Shown here in pieces: positions 11,177 through 22,458 of a stretch of 64,000 bases of DNA (position 1 is its first letter; every line of letters starts with the position of its first letter). The position numbers were made by a program, and so were the translations under genes. The DNA comes from Trifolium pratense (Eukaryota > Streptophyta > Magnoliopsida > Fabales > Fabaceae). The notes below the pieces were generated by a model. It made no database searches. It saw only the letters and a list, made by a program, of their open reading frames with translations, and had not been told where the DNA came from. The stretch spans positions 14,880,001 through 14,944,000 of the forward strand of contig NC_060060.1 of NCBI RefSeq assembly GCF_020283565.1, in the 5' to 3' direction.

Positions 11177-11953
11177 TTTAACATGACAGCTAAGTTAACC
11201 TAGTTAAATAGACTTATTTTTGGTCAAAAACTTTTTTTTTTGGTACAATATTTTGGTCAATTTTATTCTTTCTTTTTTCGGTACAAAGTTTGGTCAAAAC
11301 ATTCATTTTTGACAGAATAAATGTATAAAACTTAAGGAAAAAAAAATACTATGTAAATAAATCACATTTTACCAAAACAAAATATGTAAATAAAAGGTAT
11401 TTTACCAAAAATATTAAAACAATTTGGCTTTAATATAATGAAATAATCTTATTGATAAAAAAAAGGAAATATGCATAATGTATATTCATATTGGATATAT
11501 GTGTTAAGCATATCAATTAAAATTTCAGAATAAAGCACAATCGAAAAAGATAAAGAAAAATATATTAAGTTCAAAAGCATGATACCAATTATATTTATTT
11601 TATAGAATTATAATAATAAAATTACTAAATTCTTTTGGTCAAAGATAAATTACTTAATTGTTGGTGCAATGCATTTTCGTATAATTTTTTTTTTTCCATT
11701 AGCAAACATAAAGTATGATTTATTTTCATCAAAGTGAAAGTGTTGATAGTTATAAAAAAAAAAGGAAAGAGAAAGAGTTAATATTGTTTTATTTTGATTA
11801 GCAACTCAATTTTTAATATTGTATGAGACAATATTGTAAAAGACATTCATAAAAGAGATATTTTTAATTATTAGTTGAAAAAAAAATAGTAAAAAAACTG
11901 TGTATTTTTAATTAAAAATATTAATTATTGAAATTAATATTTATAATTATAAG

Positions 11954-12308
11954 CTGTGTATTTTAGTCATTCCACATGATGTGAGGTCTGAACAAGTGTT
12001 CACATGTATGAGGCAATCTTCATCTTACAGGTCAGTTTTAGATTGTTGATTTCGGCCCAAGTCTCAATTATAAGTCGGTATCAGAGCCTCTCCACGATTC
12101 CTTGTGCCACTCGTTATCAGGTTTTCGCCATCGGGTCATCCACTATTTATATCCACCCATCTAGCCCAATAACAATAGTGTTGGACGTAATGACATGTGT
12201 TTAGAAGCCCCACATCGAATGTGACTTGGTTTGGACAAGTGTTTATAAGTAAAAGACAATCTTCATCTTGCATTATGATTTTATAAGGTTGAGTTAGACA
12301 CATCTTTA
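11954..12308 (+). mobile_element. TRIM-like remnant in unit 3
   Basis: This is the duplicate of the unit 1 element, with the primer-site-like sequence at 12077-12088. Confidence 0.5.
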
Positions 12309-13574
12309 AATTCAAATCAAATTTTTTTTTTTGGGTTTTACTCCTTGCACTTTGAAAAATATTAGTTTTGGTCCTCAACATTAGTGAGTCTATTAAAAAA
12401 AGTGAAACTCAACAAATTGCCACCTCACCCGGCTCAATCATTTCATACCACATAGCATGGTAAAATTGTTTTTTTAAATTTAATTAAATCAAATAATAAA
12501 GTTTATTTACAACTTTTTTTAATTATTATTACTAGTGGCTAGATGAGAAGGTTGCATGCTCGTCTATGTGATCCGCATTTCCTATTATGCTAACTTATGT
12601 TGAAGATATTCTAAAATTTTTATACATCTATTTTTTTATGAATAGTTGGCTTTTAGAAAATAACAAATTAAGTCACATAGGGCGTTGAATTAAATGCAAA
12701 AATTATTAAGTGAAAATGTAGACATCTGATCAGATTGACTATCTTCATTATTAACTGAGATATATACACGTCAGAATAATAGAAAATGCGGTCAAAATAT
12801 CTTGTCCCCGTCTGTCCACATTTTTTATTTTGGTAACGTATGTAAACAATTGTTATAAAGAGTTTATAACAGATCAACGACGTTCTTTAAGATAAAGCCC
12901 CTACAACCGGAAACTACAAAATAAGAGATTAACTATTCGCTCACCCTAGAAATCCATACAAGCCCCCTAAAATTACTAAATTAACCCTCTCATTTTTTAG
13001 GATGCGAGCACTTTTCACACTTTAAGTAGCGAGTGACAATATTTTTAACTCAAACCCAGCGTCTGCGTCCCCATTGATGGAAACAATCATGAAAAAAAGG
13101 ACTTTGCATCCTAGAATACATTTAAAGACCCCTTTTTCAACAAAATTACCTAATTCTTAAATTTTATCTTATGTAAATTTTGTGACAAAAATAGAGTCAC
13201 ATATCAATGTTTTTCTCTCTAAATTTGTGATATTTGATTTCAGTTTTTTTTACTAGTGTTAAATAAAATTGTTACCAAAAGTTATCTTGATATGGTTAAA
13301 GTAGTCATGTTATATTAAATTTATCTTCTTGTTTTTTTTTTTCTGTAAAACAAAATTTTAGATATGTCGAGACTCACCCCATAAACAATAAGGAAGAAGC
13401 ACCAACCTTAATGACGATTTATGTATAACCTTATAATTGTAGGAATCCGGATGTAAACAAAATTACACAAGACAATAATAAAGTGAACAATTATCTTAAT
13501 TTGACAAGTTGTTTTATTGTTTTATTATTGGTACAATGATTATAACCATTTCATGACGAATCAAACTTTGAATC

Positions 13575-14594
13575 TTAATTCATATAAAAATATGTAGTCC
13601 TGGGATGTCCTACACCAGGTGGGCTAGGTCCCGAATCTGTTGGAAAGAAAGTGTCATCACCATCCTTATTAGGATGTCCTACACCAGGTGGGCTAGGTCC
13701 CGAATCTGTTGGAAAGAAAGTGTCATCACCACCCTTATTAGGATGTCCTACACCAGGTGGGCTAGGTCCCGAATCTGTTGGAAAGAAAGTGTCATCACCA
13801 TCCTTATTAGGATGTCCTACACCAGGTGGGCTTGGTCCCGAATCTGTTGGAAACAAAGTGTCATCAACACCTTTATTAGGATGTCCTACACCAGGTGGGC
13901 TTGGTCCCGAATCTGTTGGAAACAAAGTGTCATCAACACCTTTATTAGGATGTCCTACACCAGGTGGGCTAGGTCCCGAATCTGTTGGAAAGAAAGTGGA
14001 ATCACCACCCTTATTAGGATGTCCTACACCAGGTGGGCTAGGTCCCGAATCTGTTGGAAAGAAAGTGCCATCACCACCCTTATTAGGATGTCCTACACCA
14101 GGTGGGCTTGGTCCCGAATCTGTTGGATAGAAAGTGTCATCACCACCCTTATTAGGATGTCCTACACCAGGTGGGCTAGGTCCCGAATCTGTTGGAAAGA
14201 AAGTGTCATCACCACCCTTATTAGGATGTCCTACACCAGGTGGGCTAGGTCCCGAATCTGTTGGAAAGAAAGTGCCATCACCACCCTTATTAGGATGTCC
14301 TACACCAGGTGGGCTTGGTCCCGAATCTGTTGGAAAGAAAGTGCCATCACCACCCTTAATAGGATGTCCTACACCAGGTGGGCTTGGTCCCGAATCTGTT
14401 GGAAAGAAAGTGCCATCTCCACCCTTAATAGGATGTCCTACACCAGGTGGGCTTGGTCCCGAATCTGTTGGAAAGAATGTGCCATCACCACCCTTATTAT
14501 CATCATTTAGAAACCGTAATGCATCCATTGAACGGATGTTTGACATGATAAAAAGGAGAAGAAAAAAAGTCAATGACATGTTTTTCTCGACCAT
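13575..14594 (-). CDS. Multi-repeat secreted peptide precursor, CEP/PIP-like, copy 3 (13 repeats)
   Basis: The predicted product is 339 residues from the ATG at 14594. It has the same hydrophobic N-terminal segment, 13 repeats and the same tail as copies 1 and 2. All 13 cores read SGPSPPGVGH. Repeats 1-8 have the same order of linker variants as copy 2, which shows common descent followed by loss or gain of repeats. Repeats 9 and 10 are an identical pair with a KGVDDTLF linker. The role is inferred as for copy 1. A solo LTR lies about 475 bp upstream of the ATG (15069) and may or may not affect expression. Confidence 0.75.
   Translation of the reverse strand: MVEKNMSLTFFLLLFIMSNIRSMDALRFLNDDNKGGDGTFFPTDSGPSPPGVGHPIKGGDGTFFPTDSGPSPPGVGHPIKGGDGTFFPTDSGPSPPGVGHPNKGGDGTFFPTDSGPSPPGVGHPNKGGDDTFFPTDSGPSPPGVGHPNKGGDDTFYPTDSGPSPPGVGHPNKGGDGTFFPTDSGPSPPGVGHPNKGGDSTFFPTDSGPSPPGVGHPNKGVDDTLFPTDSGPSPPGVGHPNKGVDDTLFPTDSGPSPPGVGHPNKDGDDTFFPTDSGPSPPGVGHPNKGGDDTFFPTDSGPSPPGVGHPNKDGDDTFFPTDSGPSPPGVGHPRTTYFYMN
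13602..14495 (-). repeat. 69-bp in-frame minisatellite, 13 copies
   Basis: This is the repeat domain of peptide gene 3, 894 bp, all in frame. Confidence 0.95.
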
Positions 14595-14719
14595 GATGAA
14601 GCTCTTCAAGCTAAAAATGCTTAAAATTGCTTACTAGCTTTTGAATTAAGGGAGAGAAACAAGTTATGATCTTTAAACAAAATCAAAATATAATGATAGT
14701 GATATAAGATGAGAGTGAT

Positions 14720-14726
14720 ATTTATA
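14720..14726 (-). promoter_or_regulatory. Putative TATA box of peptide gene 3
   Basis: The minus strand reads TATAAAT about 126-132 bases upstream of the ATG, as in the other units. Confidence 0.4.
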
Positions 14727-15068
14727 TTTAACATGACAGCTAAGTTAACCTAGTTAAATAGACTTATTTTTGGTCAAAAACTTTTTTTTTTGGTACAATA
14801 TTTTGGTCAATTTTATTCTTTCTTTTTTTGTACAAAGTTTGGTCAAAACATTCATTTTTGACAGAATAAATGTATAAAACTTAAGGAAAAAAAAATACTA
14901 TGTAAATAAATCACATTTTACCAAAACAAAATATGTAAATAAAAGATATTTTACCAAAAATATTAAAACAATTTGGCTTTAATATAATGAAATAATCTTA
15001 TTGATAAAAAAAAGGAAATATGCATAATGTATATTCATATTGGATATATGTGTTAAGCATATCAATTA

Positions 15069-16107
15069 TGAAATTCCTGGCACACAGTGGACAGGTGTTG
15101 CTCAAGGTGTAGCAACACTTGTCTGTTGTAGACAGATGTTGTTACTGGTGCGCCAACACTTGTCTATAAACAGAGCAAATAACATAAAACAATACAAACA
15201 GTAAAGTAAATAACACACGAGAGTTGTTAACCCAGTTCAGCCTAAAGCCTACTCTGGGGGATACCAATCCAGGAATGAAGTCCACTATCAGCAGTATTAC
15301 TTCGAAGCTAAACTCACCCGTTTACAACTTCTCACTTAATCACTACCCAATGACCCTTCTACCTAGGAACTCCTAGATATGAGACCCCGTCCCAATTCCC
15401 ACCTTAGCAACACAGACAGCGCTGCTATTCAATTCCACAATCACAACAGGTGGAGACACACTCCTAAGAAACTAGGATTCACTCTTGCTTAAAAGCTTGC
15501 GAGTAAACCACACAACACAATAGAACAATCTCCGTACTTCAAAGCTTAGGAGAAGTTCACACTTACAACTCAATAACACTCAGGTCCTAAGCTTGCATCA
15601 ATGAGACACAAGAAAGGCTCACAATTAACACTCTAAAATCCTAAAACACACGCTTTGTAAGAACACGATTTTAGATGCTTGAAACCATATGCTTGCCTTC
15701 GTATTTATAGTAGTAGAACGACTTGGGCTTCAAGAAAAATTAGGGCTTCTAGAATTACGGCAGCTGTGATATATTTCTGAAAATAATAGTTATATTTTTG
15801 AAACCGCAAAAATATATTTTCCAAAAATATAATTCCTTTGGAAAATAATACTAGGGTTTGGCTGCCTCATGAAACACATTAAACACGTGCGCCTTCCTCT
15901 GTAAGAAACCTTGAAATAATTCTTCAAACAGATCTTCAAAAGATTGAGTAGAAAATAAAAACATCCAGCTGGCGCGCACGATACAGAGTCAGGTGTTGTT
16001 CCAAAGTGTCCCAACATTTGTCACAACACTTGGGGTCAGCACATTTGTCTCAACACTAGGCTAAAATATGTTTTTGCAAAATGTAGCCAATATACAAAAA
16101 CCCAACA
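15069..16107 (-). mobile_element. Solo LTR, SIRE-type copia
   Basis: It begins TGAAATTCCTGG and ends CCCAACA, with TSD AATTA at 15064-15068 and 16108-16112. The uninterrupted target is visible in the other units. The sequence is closely related to the LTRs of the minus-strand SIRE element at 50035-60093, but is more diverged from them than they are from each other. No internal sequence remains, so it arose by LTR-LTR recombination. Orientation is minus, by analogy with that element. Confidence 0.9.
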
Positions 16108-16507
16108 AATTAAAATTTCAGAATAAAGCACAATCGAAAAAGATAAAGAAAAATATATTAAGTTCAAAAGCATGATACCAATTATATTTATTTTATAGAA
16201 TTATAATAATAAAATTACTAAATTCTTTTGGTCAAAGATAAATTACTTAATTGTTGGTGCAATGCATTTTCGTATAATTTTTTTTTTTCCATTAGCAAAC
16301 ATAAAGTATGATTTATTTTCATCAAAGTGAAAGTGTTGATAGTTATAAAAAAAAAAGGAAAGAGAAAGAGTTAATATTGTTTTATTTTGATTAGCAACTC
16401 AATTTTTAATATTGTATGAGACAATATTGTAAAAGACATTCATAAAAGAGATATTTTTAATTATTAGTTGAAAAACAAATAGTAAAAAAACTGTGTATTT
16501 TTAATTA

Positions 16508-17521
16508 TGTTGGCGTTGTATGGTTGGCCTCATTTTGCTAAAACATATGATCTTTCCTGATGTGGAACTACATGCTTCCACCATCCAGTATAAGCAAGAT
16601 GTTCGGTGCAATGCTTCAACATTGGATACCACATCCAGTAGGCCGGGCCTGTGTATGTTGAGATCTCGCGCCTAAGTTCTATTTATGGAATCCACAATAA
16701 ATGGTCGTTTGTGATAAGGAGCGTTGTCACGCATAATTATTAATGGATCTCGTGATCAAGTGTTGCTTGTTAATCAGATCTTCAAGTTAAGGAAACAAAA
16801 CATTTGAATTAAAGATTATTTCCTGAAAGGAACCATTAATCATGCTGAGCTATTGAAGCCTAAATTGAAGACTTAGCCTGAGCTCGTGAAGGTTATTTAA
16901 AGAAGGTTGACTCCATTGTTCAAATCACTGAAACCAGAATTGAGTCTTACAAAGCGTGAGTTTAGGTTTTAGTATTGTGTTTATTGTGTTCTAAGTCTTG
17001 TGTTGATTTCCCACTAGACTAGGAACTGTGTGTTTGTGCATTGTAATATCTCTGGAGCTTCTAAGCAAGGAGATAGTGTGTGTATACCATTCCAAAGCTT
17101 TTAAGCACGGAAGTGGTGTGAGTGTTTTATGAAGTGTGTCTTCACATATTAAATCTTGTATTGTACGATCACAGTGGCTGTGGTCAAGAGGAGGTGAGTG
17201 GAGGTTCTCATACCTAGGTGTGTCTTAGGTAGGATATAGCACGGGTGGTGATTAGGTGAGAAGTCATAAACGGGAGGTTTATTGAGGGCTTCAAACTAAT
17301 ACTATCATAGTGGATTCTCTCCTGGATTGGTATCCCCCAGAGTAGGCTTATGCTGAACTGGGTTAACAAATTACTGTGTTAATTTACTTTCAGTTTTGTT
17401 TAGTTTATTATTCCTTGTGTATGCGCTGTTGGATGTTGGATCATTGATTCACGCATTAAAAGTGAACTATAGTGGTGAAGCGTTGAGTACAACATCTTAA
17501 TACTAGTGTGCCAGAATTTCA
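16508..17521 (+). repeat. 5' LTR of the intact SIRE-type element
   Basis: It starts TGTTGGCGTTG and ends GAATTTCA. It is identical to 25561-26574. It contains a block at 17321-17367 that is conserved in all the SIRE-type LTRs in this window. Confidence 0.95.
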
Positions 17522-17523
17522 AT

Positions 17524-17535
17524 TGGCATCAGAGC
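17524..17535 (+). other. Primer-binding site of the intact SIRE-type element
   Basis: TGGCATCAGAGC lies two bases after the LTR. It differs by one base from the usual initiator-tRNA-Met site TGGTATCAGAGC. The second SIRE element carries the same variant. Confidence 0.85.
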
Positions 17536-17589
17536 AGGCACCCTGCTCGAAACTCAGGGTGAGCTTCAGGGACGGAAAATTCTGGTGAG

Positions 17590-20500
17590 ATGGACAAGGA
17601 AGGAGGAACGGTTTCTAAACCGCCACTGCTAACTGGGCCTGAGAACTATGACTACTGGAAAGCTAAGATGATGGTGTTTCTTAAATCCATTGATAGCAGA
17701 ACATGGAAAGCTGTAGAAAATGGATGGGAACCCCCTATGGTCATTGATAAGGATGGAAAACTAACAGGTGAAATCAAGCCTAATAAAGACTATTCCAAAG
17801 ACGAGGATGACCTAGCTCTGGGAAATTCAAAAGCCTTGAATGCCATATTCAATGGGGTGGACATCAACATGTTCAGACTTGTTAAACGATGCACTGTAGC
17901 CAAACAGGCGTGGGAAATACTCAGGAAAGCACATGAAGGAACCAACAAGGTAAAGCTGTCCAAACTTCAGATGCTTCGCACAAATTTTGAAAATCTGAGT
18001 ATGAAGGAAGAAGAGACTATTCATGACTTTCACATGAATATTTTAGAATTTGCAAATTCATTTGATGCCTTGGGAGAACCCATATCAGATGAAAAACTGG
18101 TGAGCAAAATTCTCAGATCTCTACCTAAGAGGTTTGACATGAAAGTAACAGCAATAGAAGAATCTCAGGATCTGGCCAACATTCAAGTGGATGAACTAAT
18201 AGGCTCACTTCAAACCTATGAGATGAGCATAAATCAAAGAAAAGAGAAGAAAAACAAAAGTTTGGCTTTTACTTCTAATACTACAGAAGATGATGAGATA
18301 GATATGGAGAGTGATGAAAGTTTATCTGAAGCCATGGTGTTACTTGGTAGACAGTTCAATCGTATCATGAAGAGGATGGATAAAAGAAATAAATTCAATG
18401 GTCCAAACACCAAATCTGACTTCAACAATAAGTTCAATGGTCCAAGCACCAAATCTGACTCCAACAAACCTGTATCTACTCAAAGGAGGACCAGAAGTGA
18501 TGACAAAGGTACTTCATCTAGAGGAGTTCAGTGTCATGAGTGCGAAGGATTTGGCCATATCAAATCTGAATGTCCTACTTTTCTGAAGAAGAAGAAGAGT
18601 CTTGCTGTTACTTGGTCAGATGAGGATGATTCAGAAGAAGATGAAGGTGAATCTGCTAAACTTGTCAATGCATTGACAGGTGTCTATGAATCTGATGCTG
18701 AATCATGCGATGAAACATCATATGAAGAACTGCTGGCTACCTATAAGGACTTATTCATCAGGAGCAATGAATTCTGCAAAGCCTTGGAAAAACAAAAGGA
18801 AACAAATTGTCAACTTCAGGCCGAGAAGAATGAATGTCTGGATATAATTAAGACTCTCAACAAAGAGATTGAAAAGCTGAATGAAGACTTGGAGCATGCT
18901 AGAAAACAAGTTAGAGTCTTTGCATCAGGAGAAGAAAAGTTTCAAGCCATGCTGCTAAAACAAAGTGCTGGTAAGAAACCTATTGGCTTTGATTACGAGA
19001 TAGTGGATCAAGAAATGGGTTACAACAAAGCTACAATTACTACCCCCATTGAAAAAACTTTTCCTGTTAGTGGTGGGTTACTACCTCCTCACCCTCCCAC
19101 ACATCAGGGAACTGACACATGGTTAAAACCCAAGCAGCATGTCCAGACTAACTCGATGCCTCAACACCCGCTTCACCATCAATACAACAGGTCAAGATCG
19201 AGGACTAAAAGAAGGAATTGGAGGTGTCATTATTGTGGTAGGAAAGGGCACATTAGACCTTATTGCTACAAACTGTACGGCTATCCACAGAATTCAAGGC
19301 CACTTGAACCCAAATCTGTGAATGTGAATGTCAAGAAAGAATGGAAGAAGAAGGAAGATGGTGTAAGCTTGATAGCTCATACATCACTGCGGGCATCATC
19401 TAGACAAGATTGGTATTTTGACAGTGGATGCTCTAGACACATGACTGGAGTGGAAGGGTATCTAGCCAACCTAAGGTCCTATGCCACAAGCTTTGTAACA
19501 TTTGGAGATGGAGCTAAGGGAGAAATAAAAGGAATTGGAAACCTAATTGATAATGGGTTACCAAGCTTAGACAATGTTCTGTTAGTAAAAGGACTTACAG
19601 CAAATTTGATTAGCATCAGTCAACTATGTGACCAAGGCATGAAGGTGAACTTCACACAATCTGAATGTCTTGTTACAGATGAAGAAGGAAAACTGATAAT
19701 GAAAGGAGTAAGGTCCAAAGACAATTGTTACTTGTGGGTGTCTGAAGAAGGAAATTATATGTCTACCTGCCTCATAAGCAAAAATGAGGAAGTCAAACTC
19801 TGGCATCAAAAGTTGGGTCATCTACACCTGAGAGGAATGAAAAAGGCCATAGCTGAAGAAGCAATCAGAGGATTACCCAAGCTAAAGATAGACGAAGGAA
19901 CAATATGTGGAGAATGTCAGATAGGCAAACAAACCAAGGTGGCGCACCCAAGGCTTCAACATCAATCTACTACCAGAACACTTGAATTGTTACACATGGA
20001 TTTGATGGGACCTATGCAGACTGAAAGTCTTGGAGGAAAAAGGTATGCTTTTGTTATGGTGGATGATTTCTCTAGATTTACATGGATAGACTTCCTTAGA
20101 GAAAAATCAGATAGTTTTGAAACATTTAGAAATTTATGTGTGCAACTTCAAAGAGAAAAGGGGTCTGTCATCATAAGGATCAGAAGTGATCATGGAAAGG
20201 AATTTGAGAATAGCAAATTCTATGATTTCTGTGCAGCAGAAGGTATCCAACATGAATTCTCTGCTCCCATAACACCACAACAAAATGGTGTAGTAGAGAG
20301 AAAGAATAGAACCATTCAAGAGTCTGCTAGGGTAATGCTTCATGCCAAGGGTCTTCCATATCAGTTCTGGGCAGAGGCTATGAGTACAGCCTGCTACATA
20401 CACAACCGTGTAACACTCAAAAAGGGAACATCTGCAACCTTGTATGAATTATGGAAGGGAAGAAAGCCAACTGTGAAACACTTTCACATTTTTGGGAGTA

Positions 20501-22452
20501 AATGCTACATTCTTGCTGACAGAGAACCAAGACGAAAACTTGATCCTAAAAGTGAAGAAGGTATATTTCTGGGATATTCCTTGAATAGCAGAGCCTACAG
20601 GGTCTATAACACAAAAACCAAAGTCATTATGGAAACAATCAATGTTGTGATTGATGATGCACCATCCACGCAACCATCGGATGTGGAAACTGATGTTGAA
20701 CCATCGCCTGACAACTCTGATGAGATGACACAAAGTGAAAAGTCTGAATTAAAAGGTGATGAATCTGATCAAGACTCTGCACCTGCCCCAGCAAAAGCAC
20801 CATCTATTAGGACACAGAAGAATCACCCTAAAGATCTAATCATAGGTGATCCAGACCAGGGCATTGCTACCAGAAGAAAGATTGATGCTATCTCAAACAC
20901 TTGTTTTGTATCAAAATTTGAGCCTAAAAACATAAAAGAGGCTCTTACTGATGAATTCTGGATTGAAGCAATGCAAGAGGAATTGAATCAATTCAAGAGA
21001 AATGAAGTCTGGGACCTTGTTCCAAGACCACATGGAGTAAATGTCATAGGCACTAAATGGATATACAAGAATAAGTCTGATGAGAAGGGTACAGTAACAA
21101 GGAATAAGGCAAGACTGGTAGCTCAAGGATACACTCAGGTGGAGGGAATTGACTTTGATGAGACCTTTGCTCCTGTGGCAAGACTAGAATCCATAAGGCT
21201 GCTTCTTGGTGTAGCTTGCATCCTCAAACTCAAGCTCTACCAAATGGATGTCAAGAGCGCCTTTCTAAATGGATATCTTCATGAAGAAGTATTTGTTGAA
21301 CAGCCCAAAGGTTTCATAGATCCAAATCATCCGGATCATGTCTACAAACTGAAAAAGGCTTTGTATGGCTTGAAACAAGCACCAAGGGCTTGGTATGAAA
21401 GGTTAACTGAATTCCTGATTAACCAAGGATACAAGAAAGGTGGAAATGACAAGACCTTATTTGTCAAAGAAATGAATGGAAACTTGCTGATAGCACAGAT
21501 ATATGTTGATGACATAGTCTTTGGAGGGATGGCGGAACCGATGGTCCAACACTTTGTGAGACAGATGCAGTCTGAATTTGAGATGAGCTTGGTAGGAGAA
21601 TTAACCTATTTTCTTGGATTACAGGTGAAACAGATGGAAGACACAATATTTGTGTCTCAAAGCAAGTATGCTAAAAATATCATAAAGAAATTTGGCATGG
21701 AAAATGCTGCACACAAAAGAACACCTGCTGCCACACATCTAAAATTAACCAAGGATGAGAAAGGTGTAGATGTAGACCAAAGCCTGTATAGAAGCATGAT
21801 AGGGAGCCTATTGTACCTCACAGCAAGCAGGCCTGACATCACCTTTGCTGTTGGTGTATGTGCTAGGTACCAAGCTGAGCCAAAGATGAGCCATCTTACA
21901 CAAGTAAAAAGAATCTTGAAGTATGTCAATGCAACCTCTGATTATGGAATAATGTATTCCCACACCAACAATGCTAGGTTGATGGGATATTGTGATGCAG
22001 ATTGGGCTGGATGTGCAGATGACAGAAAAAGCACCTCTGGTGGATGCTTTTATCTAGGAGAAAATCTTATTTCATGGTTTAGCAAGAAACAAAACTGTGT
22101 TTCTCTATCCACTGCAGAAGCTGAGTACATTGCAGCTGGGAGTAGTTGCTCTCAATTATTGTGGATGAAGCAGATGCTTAAGGAATACAATGTTGAACAA
22201 GATGCTCTAACATTGTACTGTGACAATTTAAGCGCCATAAATATTTCAAAAAATCCTATTCAGCACAGTAGAACAAAGCATATTGACATTCGTCATCACT
22301 TCATCAGGGATTTGGTGGAAGAGAATATTGTGAAATTGGAGCATGTTGCAACTGAAGAACAGGTAGCTGATATTTTTACCAAAGCTTTAGATGCAAATCA
22401 GTTTGAAAGGCTTAGGGGCAAATTAGGAATTTGCCTATATGAGGAATTATAG
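17590..22452 (+). CDS. gag-pol: Copia gag-pol polyprotein (SIRE type)
   Basis: This is a 1620-residue polyprotein starting at the first ATG after the primer-binding site. The N-terminal third is gag (retrotransposon capsid region), with a CX2CX4HX4C zinc knuckle near residues 315-328. A Glu/Lys-rich coiled-coil stretch follows, then a second knuckle at 546-559. The protease active-site motif FDSGCSRHMTG has its Asp near 611. GAG-pre-integrase (LWHQKLGHLHLRG) and the HHCC zinc finger precede the integrase core. The core carries a catalytic triad near D804, D867 and E903, with D-35-E spacing. Reverse transcriptase carries YVDD near 1305-1308, and RNase H of the copia type (TAEAEYIAAG) ends the protein. 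No stop or shift interrupts the frame. It provides capsid, protease, integrase and reverse transcriptase in virus-like particles. The terminal UAG is in a leaky context. Confidence 0.96.
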   Translation: MDKEGGTVSKPPLLTGPENYDYWKAKMMVFLKSIDSRTWKAVENGWEPPMVIDKDGKLTGEIKPNKDYSKDEDDLALGNSKALNAIFNGVDINMFRLVKRCTVAKQAWEILRKAHEGTNKVKLSKLQMLRTNFENLSMKEEETIHDFHMNILEFANSFDALGEPISDEKLVSKILRSLPKRFDMKVTAIEESQDLANIQVDELIGSLQTYEMSINQRKEKKNKSLAFTSNTTEDDEIDMESDESLSEAMVLLGRQFNRIMKRMDKRNKFNGPNTKSDFNNKFNGPSTKSDSNKPVSTQRRTRSDDKGTSSRGVQCHECEGFGHIKSECPTFLKKKKSLAVTWSDEDDSEEDEGESAKLVNALTGVYESDAESCDETSYEELLATYKDLFIRSNEFCKALEKQKETNCQLQAEKNECLDIIKTLNKEIEKLNEDLEHARKQVRVFASGEEKFQAMLLKQSAGKKPIGFDYEIVDQEMGYNKATITTPIEKTFPVSGGLLPPHPPTHQGTDTWLKPKQHVQTNSMPQHPLHHQYNRSRSRTKRRNWRCHYCGRKGHIRPYCYKLYGYPQNSRPLEPKSVNVNVKKEWKKKEDGVSLIAHTSLRASSRQDWYFDSGCSRHMTGVEGYLANLRSYATSFVTFGDGAKGEIKGIGNLIDNGLPSLDNVLLVKGLTANLISISQLCDQGMKVNFTQSECLVTDEEGKLIMKGVRSKDNCYLWVSEEGNYMSTCLISKNEEVKLWHQKLGHLHLRGMKKAIAEEAIRGLPKLKIDEGTICGECQIGKQTKVAHPRLQHQSTTRTLELLHMDLMGPMQTESLGGKRYAFVMVDDFSRFTWIDFLREKSDSFETFRNLCVQLQREKGSVIIRIRSDHGKEFENSKFYDFCAAEGIQHEFSAPITPQQNGVVERKNRTIQESARVMLHAKGLPYQFWAEAMSTACYIHNRVTLKKGTSATLYELWKGRKPTVKHFHIFGSKCYILADREPRRKLDPKSEEGIFLGYSLNSRAYRVYNTKTKVIMETINVVIDDAPSTQPSDVETDVEPSPDNSDEMTQSEKSELKGDESDQDSAPAPAKAPSIRTQKNHPKDLIIGDPDQGIATRRKIDAISNTCFVSKFEPKNIKEALTDEFWIEAMQEELNQFKRNEVWDLVPRPHGVNVIGTKWIYKNKSDEKGTVTRNKARLVAQGYTQVEGIDFDETFAPVARLESIRLLLGVACILKLKLYQMDVKSAFLNGYLHEEVFVEQPKGFIDPNHPDHVYKLKKALYGLKQAPRAWYERLTEFLINQGYKKGGNDKTLFVKEMNGNLLIAQIYVDDIVFGGMAEPMVQHFVRQMQSEFEMSLVGELTYFLGLQVKQMEDTIFVSQSKYAKNIIKKFGMENAAHKRTPAATHLKLTKDEKGVDVDQSLYRSMIGSLLYLTASRPDITFAVGVCARYQAEPKMSHLTQVKRILKYVNATSDYGIMYSHTNNARLMGYCDADWAGCADDRKSTSGGCFYLGENLISWFSKKQNCVSLSTAEAEYIAAGSSCSQLLWMKQMLKEYNVEQDALTLYCDNLSAINISKNPIQHSRTKHIDIRHHFIRDLVEENIVKLEHVATEEQVADIFTKALDANQFERLRGKLGICLYEEL

Positions 22453-22458
22453 CAGTTA
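22450..22458 (+). promoter_or_regulatory. Leaky stop codon, TMV-type context (UAG-CAG-UUA)
   Basis: The gag-pol frame ends TAG followed directly by CAGTTA, which satisfies the UAG-CAR-YYA readthrough consensus. The downstream envelope-like ORF is in the same frame with no further stop until 24880. Soybean SIRE1 is reported to express its envelope-like ORF by stop-codon suppression. The same TAGCAGTTA and frame relation occur in the second SIRE element at 54034-54042. Confidence 0.75.

Larger units (their letters stand above)
7831..11658. repeat. Tandem array unit 2
   Basis: This is a complete unit of about 3.83 kb, nearly identical to unit 1 outside the minisatellite. It begins with GTTGGTGCAATGC and holds a TRIM-like remnant (8127-8481), AT-rich spacer to 9748, peptide gene 2 and its upstream region. 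The length difference from unit 1 comes mostly from six extra 69-bp repeats. No other gene is seen in the spacer. Confidence 0.9.
11659..16252. repeat. Tandem array unit 3 (interrupted by a solo LTR)
   Basis: The unit is about 3.55 kb once the 1044 bp of solo LTR plus TSD are discounted. It holds a TRIM-like remnant (11954-12308), AT-rich spacer, peptide gene 3 (13575-14594) and an upstream region split at 15069 by a solo LTR. It is nearly identical to units 1 and 2. Confidence 0.88.
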
